The notes under the pieces are model-generated. The model searched no databases. It was not told the DNA's origin and was given only the letters and a program-made list of their open reading frames with translations. A stretch of 15,267 bases of DNA from an uncultured Prevotella sp. (GTDB lineage: Bacteria > Bacteroidota > Bacteroidia > Bacteroidales > Bacteroidaceae): assembly GCA_934190685.1 (NCBI GenBank), contig CAKPTK010000051.1, positions 1-15,267 on the forward strand, given 5' to 3'. Positions 6,798-14,133 of this stretch are shown here, in pieces. How positions within the stretch are numbered: position 1 is the stretch's first letter; each line of letters begins with the position of its first letter. The translations under genes were made by a program, and so were the position numbers.

Positions 6798-9173
6798 TCA
6801 GAACTCGAAGAGTACACGGGCATTGATTTGCCTGCCGGTAAGATAGTTCGGAATGGCATATTGCTGGCTCGTGACATCCGAAATCCACAGATAGGAATTC
6901 ACGTTGTTGATGCCGAACAGGTTGAGACAGTCCACGCCAACCCAAATGTTCTTGAACGGAGATTTGCGCTCCCGTTTCTCGTTGTCGAGCAGACGGTAGC
7001 TCAGTCCGATGTCCGCCCGTTTGTAGGCTGGCGAACGGAACTGCATCCACTCGATGTTGCGGTGGGGGGGACTGAAAGGAAGTCCGTCGGCAAACGCCAG
7101 TTTCAACGACATTTTCCATCGGTCGGTGCCAGGGAAATAGTCGGTGAAGAAGAGGTTGACCGAATAGCGTTGGTCGGTGGGCAGGGCGATGGACTTGCCG
7201 TGAATCTTCATGCTTGTGCTCATCAGCGACAGACTGATCCAGGAGTCTGTGCCGGGTACAAATTCACCATAGAGTTTGAAGTCGACGCCTGCCGTATGGC
7301 CCTTGCCCTCGTTGGGGCCGTAGTAGACCACTTTCACGTTGTTGATGCTGTAAGGACGCAGGTTGGACAACAACTTATAGTAGGCTTCAGCGGTGAACAT
7401 ATAGTTGCGGTTGCTGAGTTTGAAGCGCCAATCCATGCCGGCGATGAAATGGATAGAGCATTGGCTCTTGATTTTTTTGTTGAGCGAGGCGTAGGTGATG
7501 CCGTCGGCGGTAGTCGTGTCTCTCACCTCCTTGAAGAATGGGGCTTGATAATAGAGGCCGGTGGCAAGGCGGAACACCACATCATGGTTGAAGGCGGGAA
7601 TGATGCCTAACGACACACGAGGGCTGACCGTTGTCTCGCCGTTGAACTGCCAATGGTTGAAACGCAGACCGTAGTTGAAGGTGAACAGGGTGTGTTCATG
7701 GGCACTTGTGAAGCGCCACGTGTCTTGAAGGAAACCTTCGATGCGGTTGGCTTTCAGCTTGTTCTTGGCATTGAGGCTATAGATGAGCTTCAAGTCCTCG
7801 CCCGTGTGGGGAATGCTGTAGCCGCTGGAGTCCCTCATCTCATACTCGCGGCTTTTCTCCTCAATGTTCTCAAAGCGGTAGGAGAGTCCTCCAAGCACAT
7901 CATGCTTCCGCTTCTTATGGGCGAAACGGAGTTGGACATTGCCGACCGTAGCCTTGAGGTAATTGCGCGCATGTTCCATATAGGTGCCCACTCCCAGGTT
8001 CTCGCTGGTCTCTGTCTGGGTGAGCCAATATTGACCTTGGATGTCGTATCGCTCCTGTTCCTTGGTGGAAAAGCCCGAGGCGATGAGCGAGAGAGAGGTC
8101 TGGTCGGTGAACTTCCGGGTGAGGGTGAGCGAACCGAAAAGTGTGCGGAACACATCTTTCTCATGTCCGTCGAAATAGACCTTGAACGATTTCACGTTCT
8201 CCATGGTTCCGAAATTGGTCTCCCGGTCGTGAGGCGTGAAGTTGTAGTGGTTTTCAGACGCATTGCCGATGAAGTCTATCTGCCACCGCTTGTTGGGCGT
8301 AAAACTGAAGTAGGTCTGATAGTCGAGGAAGTTGGGTTGGTACTCGCCTTTGGTTTCCAAAGAGCCGAGCATATAGCGGTTGGTCTTGTAGCGCACGCCA
8401 TTGGTCCACGTGAAATTCTTTCCTTTCAGGCCGACATAGGCATTGGCACCCAACAGGCTGGCGGCAAGAGAAGCCTCGAAATGTTTCGGCTTCTTGTAAG
8501 TGATGTCGAGTGCCGATGACATCTTGTCGCCATATTTTGCCTCGAAGCCACCTGTGGAGAAGCCTACCGACTCCACCATGTCACCGTTGATGATAGACAA
8601 CCCCTCCTGCTGGCCACTGCGCACAAGGAAAGGACGGTATCCTTCCACATTATTAATATATACAAGATTCTCGTCAAAGGCTCCGCCCCGCACATTGTAT
8701 TGCGAGGAAAGTTCGCTGTGGGTGCTCACACCCGCCTGTGACTGGATCATGTCCTCGACGGCGTTGCCGGTCGTGGAGGGCGCATTCTTGGTCTTCTTGA
8801 TGTCCAGCTGCTGCGTGCCCGTGGTCTGTCTTTTCCGTTCGGTGACGACCACTTCGCCCAATTGGTTGTCGCTGTAGAGCGTGATCTGAAGCGTCTGCTT
8901 GCCCCTGGGCCGGCGCAAGACGCGCGTCTTCGCCTTGTAGCCCACCATGGAGAATCTCACCGACACGCTGTCGCTCGAAGTCAGGGTGATGTGAAACTCT
9001 CCTTTGAGGTTCGTCATGGTCATTTTGCCCTGGCTTGTCACGCTCGCCAGTTCGATGGGGTTCTGTTCTTCGTCCACCACCTTGCCTTGGAGCACGAACG
9101 ACTGCGCCATCGCCTTTTGTCCGAGGACCAAGAGCAGGGCTATCATTAATGTATGGATAATATTCGTTTTCAT
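6798..9173 (-). CDS. TonB-dependent outer-membrane receptor with carboxypeptidase-regulatory domain
   Basis: This 791-residue outer-membrane transporter would import an unknown ligand using TonB-ExbBD energy. The chosen ATG (9171-9173) gives an immediate signal peptide (MKTNIIHTLMIALLLVLGQKAMAQ, cut after about residue 24). An upstream in-frame ATG at 9200 would add nine residues before it. Residues 27-105 form a CarboxypepD_reg-like beta-sandwich (LQGKVVDEEQNPIELASV). About 110-227 form the plug (NAVEDMIQSQAGVST, YNVRGGAFDENLVYINNV, GFEAKYGDKMSSALDI). The rest is a 22-strand-type barrel ending in aromatic F (RVLFEF). It is much shorter than SusC proteins (about 1000 residues), and no SusD partner is next to it, so a glycan role is not supported. 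I see no clear promoter between it and the tRNA. Confidence 0.9.
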   Translation of the reverse strand: MKTNIIHTLMIALLLVLGQKAMAQSFVLQGKVVDEEQNPIELASVTSQGKMTMTNLKGEFHITLTSSDSVSVRFSMVGYKAKTRVLRRPRGKQTLQITLYSDNQLGEVVVTERKRQTTGTQQLDIKKTKNAPSTTGNAVEDMIQSQAGVSTHSELSSQYNVRGGAFDENLVYINNVEGYRPFLVRSGQQEGLSIINGDMVESVGFSTGGFEAKYGDKMSSALDITYKKPKHFEASLAASLLGANAYVGLKGKNFTWTNGVRYKTNRYMLGSLETKGEYQPNFLDYQTYFSFTPNKRWQIDFIGNASENHYNFTPHDRETNFGTMENVKSFKVYFDGHEKDVFRTLFGSLTLTRKFTDQTSLSLIASGFSTKEQERYDIQGQYWLTQTETSENLGVGTYMEHARNYLKATVGNVQLRFAHKKRKHDVLGGLSYRFENIEEKSREYEMRDSSGYSIPHTGEDLKLIYSLNAKNKLKANRIEGFLQDTWRFTSAHEHTLFTFNYGLRFNHWQFNGETTVSPRVSLGIIPAFNHDVVFRLATGLYYQAPFFKEVRDTTTADGITYASLNKKIKSQCSIHFIAGMDWRFKLSNRNYMFTAEAYYKLLSNLRPYSINNVKVVYYGPNEGKGHTAGVDFKLYGEFVPGTDSWISLSLMSTSMKIHGKSIALPTDQRYSVNLFFTDYFPGTDRWKMSLKLAFADGLPFSPPHRNIEWMQFRSPAYKRADIGLSYRLLDNEKRERKSPFKNIWVGVDCLNLFGINNVNSYLWISDVTSQQYAIPNYLTGRQINARVLFEF

Positions 9174-9258
9174 GTCATTGTTTTTAACGCATCTGCCCAT
9201 ATAATTATTGTATAGGAGAGCGACAAATAAAAAATATTTGAAAAAAGTTGGCGATAAT

Positions 9259-9289
9259 TTTGCAGGTTAAAAATAAAGTTGTACCTTTG
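9259..9289 (+). promoter_or_regulatory. Promoter for the tRNA-Gly transcript
   Basis: TTTG (9259-9262), a 19-base spacer and TACCTTTG (9282-9289) match the Bacteroidetes consensus TTTG-N19-TAnnTTTG exactly. Transcription would start near 9296, about 35 bases before the tRNA, and may continue into the ssb genes. Confidence 0.75.
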
Positions 9290-9298
9290 CAACGCATT

Positions 9299-9317
9299 TC
9301 AAAAATGACCTTTTTGA
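9299..9317 (+). other. Small hairpin in the tRNA leader
   Basis: TCAAAAA and TTTTTGA form a perfect 7-bp stem around TGACC. It sits at the predicted 5' end of the transcript, 13 bases before the tRNA. It could guide leader processing, or be chance in an A/T-rich stretch. Confidence 0.35.
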
Positions 9318-9330
9318 GGGTAAGAAAAAT

Positions 9331-9403
9331 GCGGCAATAGCTCAGTTGGTAGAGCACAACCTTGCCAAGGTTGGGGTCGCGAGTTCGAGTCTCGTTTGCC
9401 GCT
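9331..9403 (+). tRNA. tRNA-Gly (anticodon GCC)
   Basis: The cloverleaf is complete. Acceptor GCGGCAA pairs with TTGCCGC (9396-9402), and the D-arm is GCTC-AGTTGGTA-GAGC. The anticodon stem CAACC/GGTTG surrounds the loop TTGCCAA with anticodon GCC at 9364-9366. The T-arm is GCGAG-TTCGAGT-CTCGT, with discriminator base T at 9403. CCA is not encoded. T-runs follow directly (9404-9425). Confidence 0.97.
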
Positions 9404-9442
9404 CTTTTTTTTGATTATTTTTTTGAGAAACATAAAACCAAG

Positions 9443-9997
9443 ATGAACTTATATTTAAGATATTTCAATAATGAAACTTTAGTTCACACTGTAGAGGAAG
9501 CTCTCGATTTCTTACGTGGCATTAGTGAGATTGTTGTCACACCCGAGATGGAGGATGAAATTAGGGATTATGTGGATAGTGATGTGTTCTATCCCAAACG
9601 TTATAAGGTGCGTCCTCGTGTCTATTTCATCATCATCAAGACTGAAGCCAAGACGATGCTTGATTTCAAGCAGAAGAAGGCGTTGCGTTCCAACATGAAC
9701 AATGACGTGGTGCAGGACCGTCGTGACAATGTGTCGCCAATGTTGGCTCGACTCAACGAGGAGAAGGCAGGTTGGTATGAAGGTTCTCTGGAGTTCAAGC
9801 GTGTGGTGATGATTCCCGCTACAGGAAAGTTTGAATATCGCGACACCTTGTTCGTGGCTCAGTGCAAGGCCATGTCCGGCATGGAATGCTATGAGCGCAT
9901 CGTGGATCATCTGCGCGGTATTGTGGATGGAAGAAGTCAGTTTCCGTCTGCCAAAGGCAAGAACTTCCACTTCAAATATCTCGGTGCCTGGAAGTAA
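9443..9997 (+). CDS. Conserved hypothetical protein, 184 residues
   Basis: I do not recognise a named family. The frame extends up into the tRNA, but the first ATG after it (9443) is the sensible start and gives MNLYLRYFNNETLVHTVEEALDFL. The protein is soluble and mixed alpha/beta, with no signal peptide or membrane segment. The N-terminal 40 residues contain an acidic helix (TPEMEDEIRDYVDSD). The middle is basic and strand-rich (YPKRYKVRPRVYFIIIKTEAKTMLDFKQKKAL), and the C-terminus is positively charged (SAKGKNFHFKYLGAWK). The gene lies 39 bases after tRNA-Gly and 28 bases before ssb on the same strand, which suggests co-transcription. A nucleic-acid-linked role is only a guess from the neighbours and charge. 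Confidence 0.75.
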   Translation: MNLYLRYFNNETLVHTVEEALDFLRGISEIVVTPEMEDEIRDYVDSDVFYPKRYKVRPRVYFIIIKTEAKTMLDFKQKKALRSNMNNDVVQDRRDNVSPMLARLNEEKAGWYEGSLEFKRVVMIPATGKFEYRDTLFVAQCKAMSGMECYERIVDHLRGIVDGRSQFPSAKGKNFHFKYLGAWK

Positions 9998-10025
9998 ATT
10001 TCAAATATCCTAAATTGGTTATATC

Positions 10026-10439
10026 ATGAACAAAGTGATGCTGATTGGCTATATAGGCAGAGAACCGGACATCAAATATTATGATGCCGACCAATGTCTT
10101 GCCACCGTCTCTCTTGCGACAACAGAGAAAGGCTATACCTTGCAGAATGGTACCAAGATGCCTGACCGCACGGATTGGCATACTGTCATTTTTTGGAAAA
10201 ACCTTGCCAAAGTGGTGGAACGCTATGTTCATAAAGGGGACAAACTGTATGTGGAGGGTCGCATCCGCTATCGTGCCTATGACGACAAAAAGGGCATGAG
10301 ACGCAATGTGACGGAAATTCTGGCGGAAAACATGGAGATTCTCTCCACAAAACCGCAGCCCTCAAATTCGGAAACATCCACTTCTCAGAACTCCAAGCCG
10401 GAGGTGACAGAGAAGGACATCAATAATTTACCATTCTAA
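10026..10439 (+). CDS. ssb: Single-stranded DNA-binding protein
   Basis: This 137-residue SSB coats single-stranded DNA in replication, recombination and repair. Residues 1-107 form the OB fold, starting NKVMLIGYIGREPDIKY and containing the conserved stretch DRTDWHTVIFWKNLAKVVERYVHKGDKLYVEGRI. A short polar linker (about 108-128, rich in Ser, Thr, Asn and Pro) leads to the C-terminal tip TEKDINNLPF. This is a less acidic version of the DDDLPF peptide that recruits partner proteins. The linker is short compared with E. coli SSB (178 residues) but within the range I would expect for Bacteroidetes. It is followed by gldE after one base. Confidence 0.96.
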   Translation: MNKVMLIGYIGREPDIKYYDADQCLATVSLATTEKGYTLQNGTKMPDRTDWHTVIFWKNLAKVVERYVHKGDKLYVEGRIRYRAYDDKKGMRRNVTEILAENMEILSTKPQPSNSETSTSQNSKPEVTEKDINNLPF

Positions 10440-10440
10440 A

Positions 10441-11793
10441 GTGGACTTATCATATATCATATCTACCTTTCATGAGGTGCATTTGATGCCCCTTACATGG
10501 AATATTGTCATAGCAGCCGTACTGGCTGCTTTGTTGCTTATGGCCTCGGCTTTCGCCAGTGGCTCGGAAATAGCATTCTTCAGTCTTTCTCCCACCGACC
10601 TCAACGAACTTGATTCTGACCATAATGGTCGCGACAAGAGTATCGAAAGACTTCGGGAAGACAGTGAACGCACATTGGCTACCATCCTGATAACCAACAA
10701 CTTCGTCAATGTGATGATCATTATGGTGTGCAATTTCATCTTTGGCAGTCTGATTGATTTTGGCGATGCGGTAGTGTTGCAGTTCCTTTGCATCACCGTA
10801 TTGCTGACCTTCCTGCTCTTGCTCTTCGGCGAAATCATGCCGAAGGTGTACAGCCGTCAGAACCCCTTGAAGTTCTGCCGAATGGTTGTGCCGGGCATTT
10901 TGTTTTGCCGAAAACTCTTTTGGCCGGTAGAAACAATCCTTATCAAAAGCGGTATTGTTGCGGAAAAGTTCATCAAGAAAGAGAACCATGTGCTCAGCAT
11001 GGATGATTTGGAGCAGGCGCTCGAGTTGACAGACAAGGACGACATCAAGGATGAACAGACGATGCTCAAGGGCATCATCCGGTTTGGCGACGAAACAGCC
11101 AAAGAGGTGATGACCAGCCGACAGGATATTGTCGATATAGATATCCGCAGTTCTTTCTCCGAGGTAATCAAGTCTATCGTGGAGAACAACTACAGCCGCA
11201 TCCCTGTCTACCAGGACAATACGGACAATATCCGTGGTGTGCTGTATATCAAGGACTTGTTGCCCCATCTTGGCAAGTCGGACTCTTTCCGTTGGCAGAG
11301 TTTGATTCGGCCCCCTTACTTTGTGCCCGAGACCAAGAAGATTGACGATTTGCTTCGTGACTTCCAGGAGAACAAGGTTCACATGGCGATTGTTGTGGAC
11401 GAGTTTGGCGGCACGAGCGGTTTGGTTACATTGGAAGATATCCTTGAAGAAATCGTCGGTGAAATCAACGATGAATATGACGATGACGAAATCACCTATA
11501 CCAAATTGAATTATAACACGTATGTGTTTGAGGGCAAGACGCTGCTGAGCGATTTCTGTAGAATCCTCAATATCGACGACGACACGTTTGATGAAGTGGA
11601 GGGAGACGCCGACACCTTGGCAGGATTGCTGCTGGAGATAAAAGGCGATTTCCCCAGTGTCCATGAGCGGATATTGTATAAGAACTTCGTGTTCGAAATC
11701 AAGGCTATCGAGGAACGCCGCATCAGTCGGGTGAAAGTGGTCGTTAATCCCATAGACAAGTCAGCTGCGTCGGACAAAGAAAAAGAAAAATAA
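10441..11793 (+). CDS. gldE: GldE/CorC-type CBS-domain membrane protein
   Basis: This protein of 450 residues has the layout of the HlyC/CorC (CNNM) family. A DUF21 membrane domain comes first (about 18-45, 83-107, 110-135 and 148-172; SEIAFFSLS at 42-50 is characteristic). It is followed by two CBS domains (about 225-280 and 288-345; YSRIPVYQDN, VDEFGGTSGLVTLEDILEEIVGEI) and a CorC_HlyC transporter-associated domain (about 355-440). In Flavobacterium, GldE supports the gliding/type 9 secretion protein GldD; related proteins affect Mg/Co efflux. I name it gldE because of the family and its place after ssb. The start is GTG at 10441, one base after ssb; an ATG at 10486 (residue 16) also precedes the first membrane segment. 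Confidence 0.87.
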   Translation: MDLSYIISTFHEVHLMPLTWNIVIAAVLAALLLMASAFASGSEIAFFSLSPTDLNELDSDHNGRDKSIERLREDSERTLATILITNNFVNVMIIMVCNFIFGSLIDFGDAVVLQFLCITVLLTFLLLLFGEIMPKVYSRQNPLKFCRMVVPGILFCRKLFWPVETILIKSGIVAEKFIKKENHVLSMDDLEQALELTDKDDIKDEQTMLKGIIRFGDETAKEVMTSRQDIVDIDIRSSFSEVIKSIVENNYSRIPVYQDNTDNIRGVLYIKDLLPHLGKSDSFRWQSLIRPPYFVPETKKIDDLLRDFQENKVHMAIVVDEFGGTSGLVTLEDILEEIVGEINDEYDDDEITYTKLNYNTYVFEGKTLLSDFCRILNIDDDTFDEVEGDADTLAGLLLEIKGDFPSVHERILYKNFVFEIKAIEERRISRVKVVVNPIDKSAASDKEKEK

Positions 11794-11798
11794 GTGCG

Positions 11799-12401
11799 AT
11801 GCCCCTTCTTTCCATTGAGCCTATCAAAAAGAATGTGATGTTGGGACTTTGGCAAATCGAAGCGTCTCCTTCTGATTTGTTGGTCTCTTATCCTCAACTG
11901 GCGTCCATCGTTCCGAGTGGGGTGAAAGCTCCAAACCGGATTCTGGAACGATTGGCGGTGGCTGCCCTTGTCACAGAAATGACAGGCATCGCTTGTCCGT
12001 CTATCACCCATCAGCCCAACGGGGCGCCACTTTTGGACGGCTACCACATCGGTGTCAGCCATACACGTGGCTATGCAGCGGTGGTGCTGTCACGGGATTG
12101 TGAGGTGGCTGTGGACATAGAATACAGAACAAATAGGGTGGAGCGCATCGTCTCAAAGTTTATCCGCCCAGATGAACAATCCGAATCCTTGGACAGGGTA
12201 TTATTGAATTGGTGTGCCAAGGAGACGGTTTACAAATTGTTGAACGCGGAAAACCTGCAGTATTTCGATATGAAAGTGGTTCCCTATGAACTGAAACAAA
12301 GGGGACATTTTTCTGTTGAGAATCTGAAAAGACCGTGTTGGGTGGAGGTTGCCTATAGAATAACGCCAGACTACACGCTCACTTATTCTTGTCTTTCTTG
12401 A
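11799..12401 (+). CDS. 4'-phosphopantetheinyl transferase superfamily protein
   Basis: This 200-residue protein should move the phosphopantetheine arm of coenzyme A to a serine on an acyl or peptidyl carrier protein. The family motifs are NGAPLLDGYHIGVSHTRGYA (74-93), VDIE (105-108, Mg-binding D106 and E108) and WCAKETVYKL (138-147, with W138, K141 and E142). This is the Sfp/Gsp-like type rather than the short AcpS type; at 200 residues it is near the lower end for that type. It starts 5 bases after gldE. Its last 23 bases overlap the 3' end of the convergent helicase gene. Its carrier-protein target is unknown; nothing resembling a synthase lies in the window. Confidence 0.9.
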   Translation: MPLLSIEPIKKNVMLGLWQIEASPSDLLVSYPQLASIVPSGVKAPNRILERLAVAALVTEMTGIACPSITHQPNGAPLLDGYHIGVSHTRGYAAVVLSRDCEVAVDIEYRTNRVERIVSKFIRPDEQSESLDRVLLNWCAKETVYKLLNAENLQYFDMKVVPYELKQRGHFSVENLKRPCWVEVAYRITPDYTLTYSCLS

Positions 12402-14112
12402 GTTTCTTGATTCTTCTTTTAGCCTCCGGATTCTCGGGATATAGATTGAGCGCCTTTTCATAATTGGCAATGGCGGCTTCGGTCATGTGCTCTTTCTCGC
12501 ATTCCTTGCCCAAGACCACATATTCCACTGATAGTTTTTTCAAGTAGAGATCCCGCTCTTTCAATTCCTTGCGGAGCTGTTGATTCTCGGCTTTCAGGGT
12601 GTTGATGATGTTCAACTTCCGTCGTATCAACCGCTTGGCCTGAGGTTTCTCTATGTCATATCGGCTGTGAATGGCAAGGAAGAAATTCTTTAGAAAATCG
12701 TCGAAGTGTCCTTCATTGAAGGCAGCTACCGCCTGACTGTATTCGATGTCGGCTTTCGACTCGCTCAAAGCCCGGTTGATGAGCGACGAGTCGTTGTAGC
12801 TTTTGGCGAAATTGGTCACTTCTGATTTGACGAACACATCGCTGCGTCGCAACGGCTCTGCCAGGCTGATGCCTTCAAGACTGGTGCAACGGCTCAGGGC
12901 GACATAGGTCTGTCCACTGGCGAACACGCCACTTGAGAAATCGATCTTCACGCTTTTAAACGTGAGTCCCTGACTTTTGTGTACGGTAATCGCCCATGCC
13001 AGTTTCAACGGAAACTGGATATAAGTACCCAGTTCTTCCTCGTCAATCTTCTGTTCGCGCTCATTATACGTGTATTTGACATTGCTCCAAGCTTCCCTTT
13101 CCACATCGAACTCTTCACCTTCCTCTGTATGTACGGTGAGCACACCATCCTCTTCCGAGATGTCTGTGATGACACCCAAGGTTCCGTTGACCCATCGTTT
13201 TTCGATGTCATTCTTGATGAACAACACTTGAGCACCCACTTTCAGTTCCAATTCCATGGGGACAGGCAAACTGCTTTCGGGAAACTCACCCTTGATTTGT
13301 CCATAGAAAATCGACGGATTGCCGGGAAGTTCGTTGAGCTTTTCCTTGTTGATATAGTCCACGGTGTCTCGTTTCGTAGACAGAGTGATTGAGAGTTTGT
13401 TGCCGTTGGACGACAACTTGGCGCCGACTTGTTTGTTGAGCACATTCAACTCCGCAAGACTTACTTGGTTCGTCCGGATGTGGTTGAGGATATTGACAAA
13501 CTGTCTGTCTGTTTGTCGGTAAACTTTGGTCAACTCGATGCTGACCAAGCGCATCTCCCGAAAAACATGGGCATCGAAGAAATAACAAGAAGGGTAGAAC
13601 TGCCGCAAGAGTTGGCGGTCTTCTTCTTTCACCACAGGCTCAAGTTGGAAGATGTCACCCACCAGCAGCAACTGCTTGCCACCGAAGGGTTCACGCATAT
13701 TTCGGGAATATACCCGGAGCACTTTGTCGATAAAGTCGATGATGTCTGCCCTCACCATACTGATCTCGTCGATGATAATCAGTTCCACTTCCTTGATGAG
13801 CTTACACTTCTCTTTGTTATATTTCAGCGTCTCGCGAATTTTCTTCGGAGTGTAGCGCATGTCGGTGGGCAATAGGGGATAGAAGGGCACTTTGAAGAAA
13901 CTGTGGATGGTACTGCCATTTACATTGATGGCAGCAATGCCTGTTGGCGCAAGAACTACCGCTTTCTTTTTGGTATGCTTGAAGATGTAACGCAAAAAAG
14001 TAGATTTACCCGTCCCCGCCTTACCGGTTAGGAAAAGCGAGCGACGAGTAAATCTTATCAGTTGAATCGCGTTTTGCAATTCTTTGTTTTCAAGGTCTAT
14101 GTTTTCTTCCAA
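12379..14112 (-). CDS. SF1B Pif1/RecD-like helicase with C-terminal coiled coil and TPR
   Basis: This 577-residue ATP-dependent DNA helicase has Walker A GKAGTGKST (30-38), motif Ia APTGIAAINVNGSTIHSFF (55-73), Walker B IIIDEIS (112-118), motif III LLVGDIFQLEPV (149-160), motif IV region ELTKVYRQTD (193-202), motif V AITVHKSQGLTF (374-385) and motif VI YVALSRCTSLEG (403-414). Beyond the core, about 497-530 look like a coiled coil and about 530-570 resemble one TPR (AAIANYEKALNLYPENPEAKRR). No ATG or GTG is available: the frame opens right after the PBP stop, and the first usable codon is TTG (14110-14112), or ATT just before it. The next Met (85) would remove Walker A. It lies downstream of the PBP gene on the same transcript. 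Its overlap with the transferase gene is at the 3' end. Confidence 0.88.
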   Translation of the reverse strand: MEENIDLENKELQNAIQLIRFTRRSLFLTGKAGTGKSTFLRYIFKHTKKKAVVLAPTGIAAINVNGSTIHSFFKVPFYPLLPTDMRYTPKKIRETLKYNKEKCKLIKEVELIIIDEISMVRADIIDFIDKVLRVYSRNMREPFGGKQLLLVGDIFQLEPVVKEEDRQLLRQFYPSCYFFDAHVFREMRLVSIELTKVYRQTDRQFVNILNHIRTNQVSLAELNVLNKQVGAKLSSNGNKLSITLSTKRDTVDYINKEKLNELPGNPSIFYGQIKGEFPESSLPVPMELELKVGAQVLFIKNDIEKRWVNGTLGVITDISEEDGVLTVHTEEGEEFDVEREAWSNVKYTYNEREQKIDEEELGTYIQFPLKLAWAITVHKSQGLTFKSVKIDFSSGVFASGQTYVALSRCTSLEGISLAEPLRRSDVFVKSEVTNFAKSYNDSSLINRALSESKADIEYSQAVAAFNEGHFDDFLKNFFLAIHSRYDIEKPQAKRLIRRKLNIINTLKAENQQLRKELKERDLYLKKLSVEYVVLGKECEKEHMTEAAIANYEKALNLYPENPEAKRRIKKLKKDKNK

Positions 14113-14133
14113 AATGGATGGGTCTATGAAGTA

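Noticed and set aside
7653..8519. 288-residue open frame on the + strand opposite the TonB receptor
   Set aside because: It is antisense to the barrel region of a confident gene; the sequence is low in motif content and typical of a shadow frame.
6798..9173. TonB receptor as a SusC glycan importer
   Set aside because: It is about 200 residues too short for SusC, and no SusD-like lipoprotein or glycoside hydrolase lies beside it.
9362..9442. N-terminal extension of the hypothetical protein starting inside the tRNA
   Set aside because: The extension is tRNA sequence plus T-runs; the ATG at 9443 is the first sensible start.
10450..11664. 404-residue open frame on the - strand opposite gldE
   Set aside because: The + strand has the full DUF21-CBS-CorC layout. 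The antisense frame has no domain and no upstream signals.
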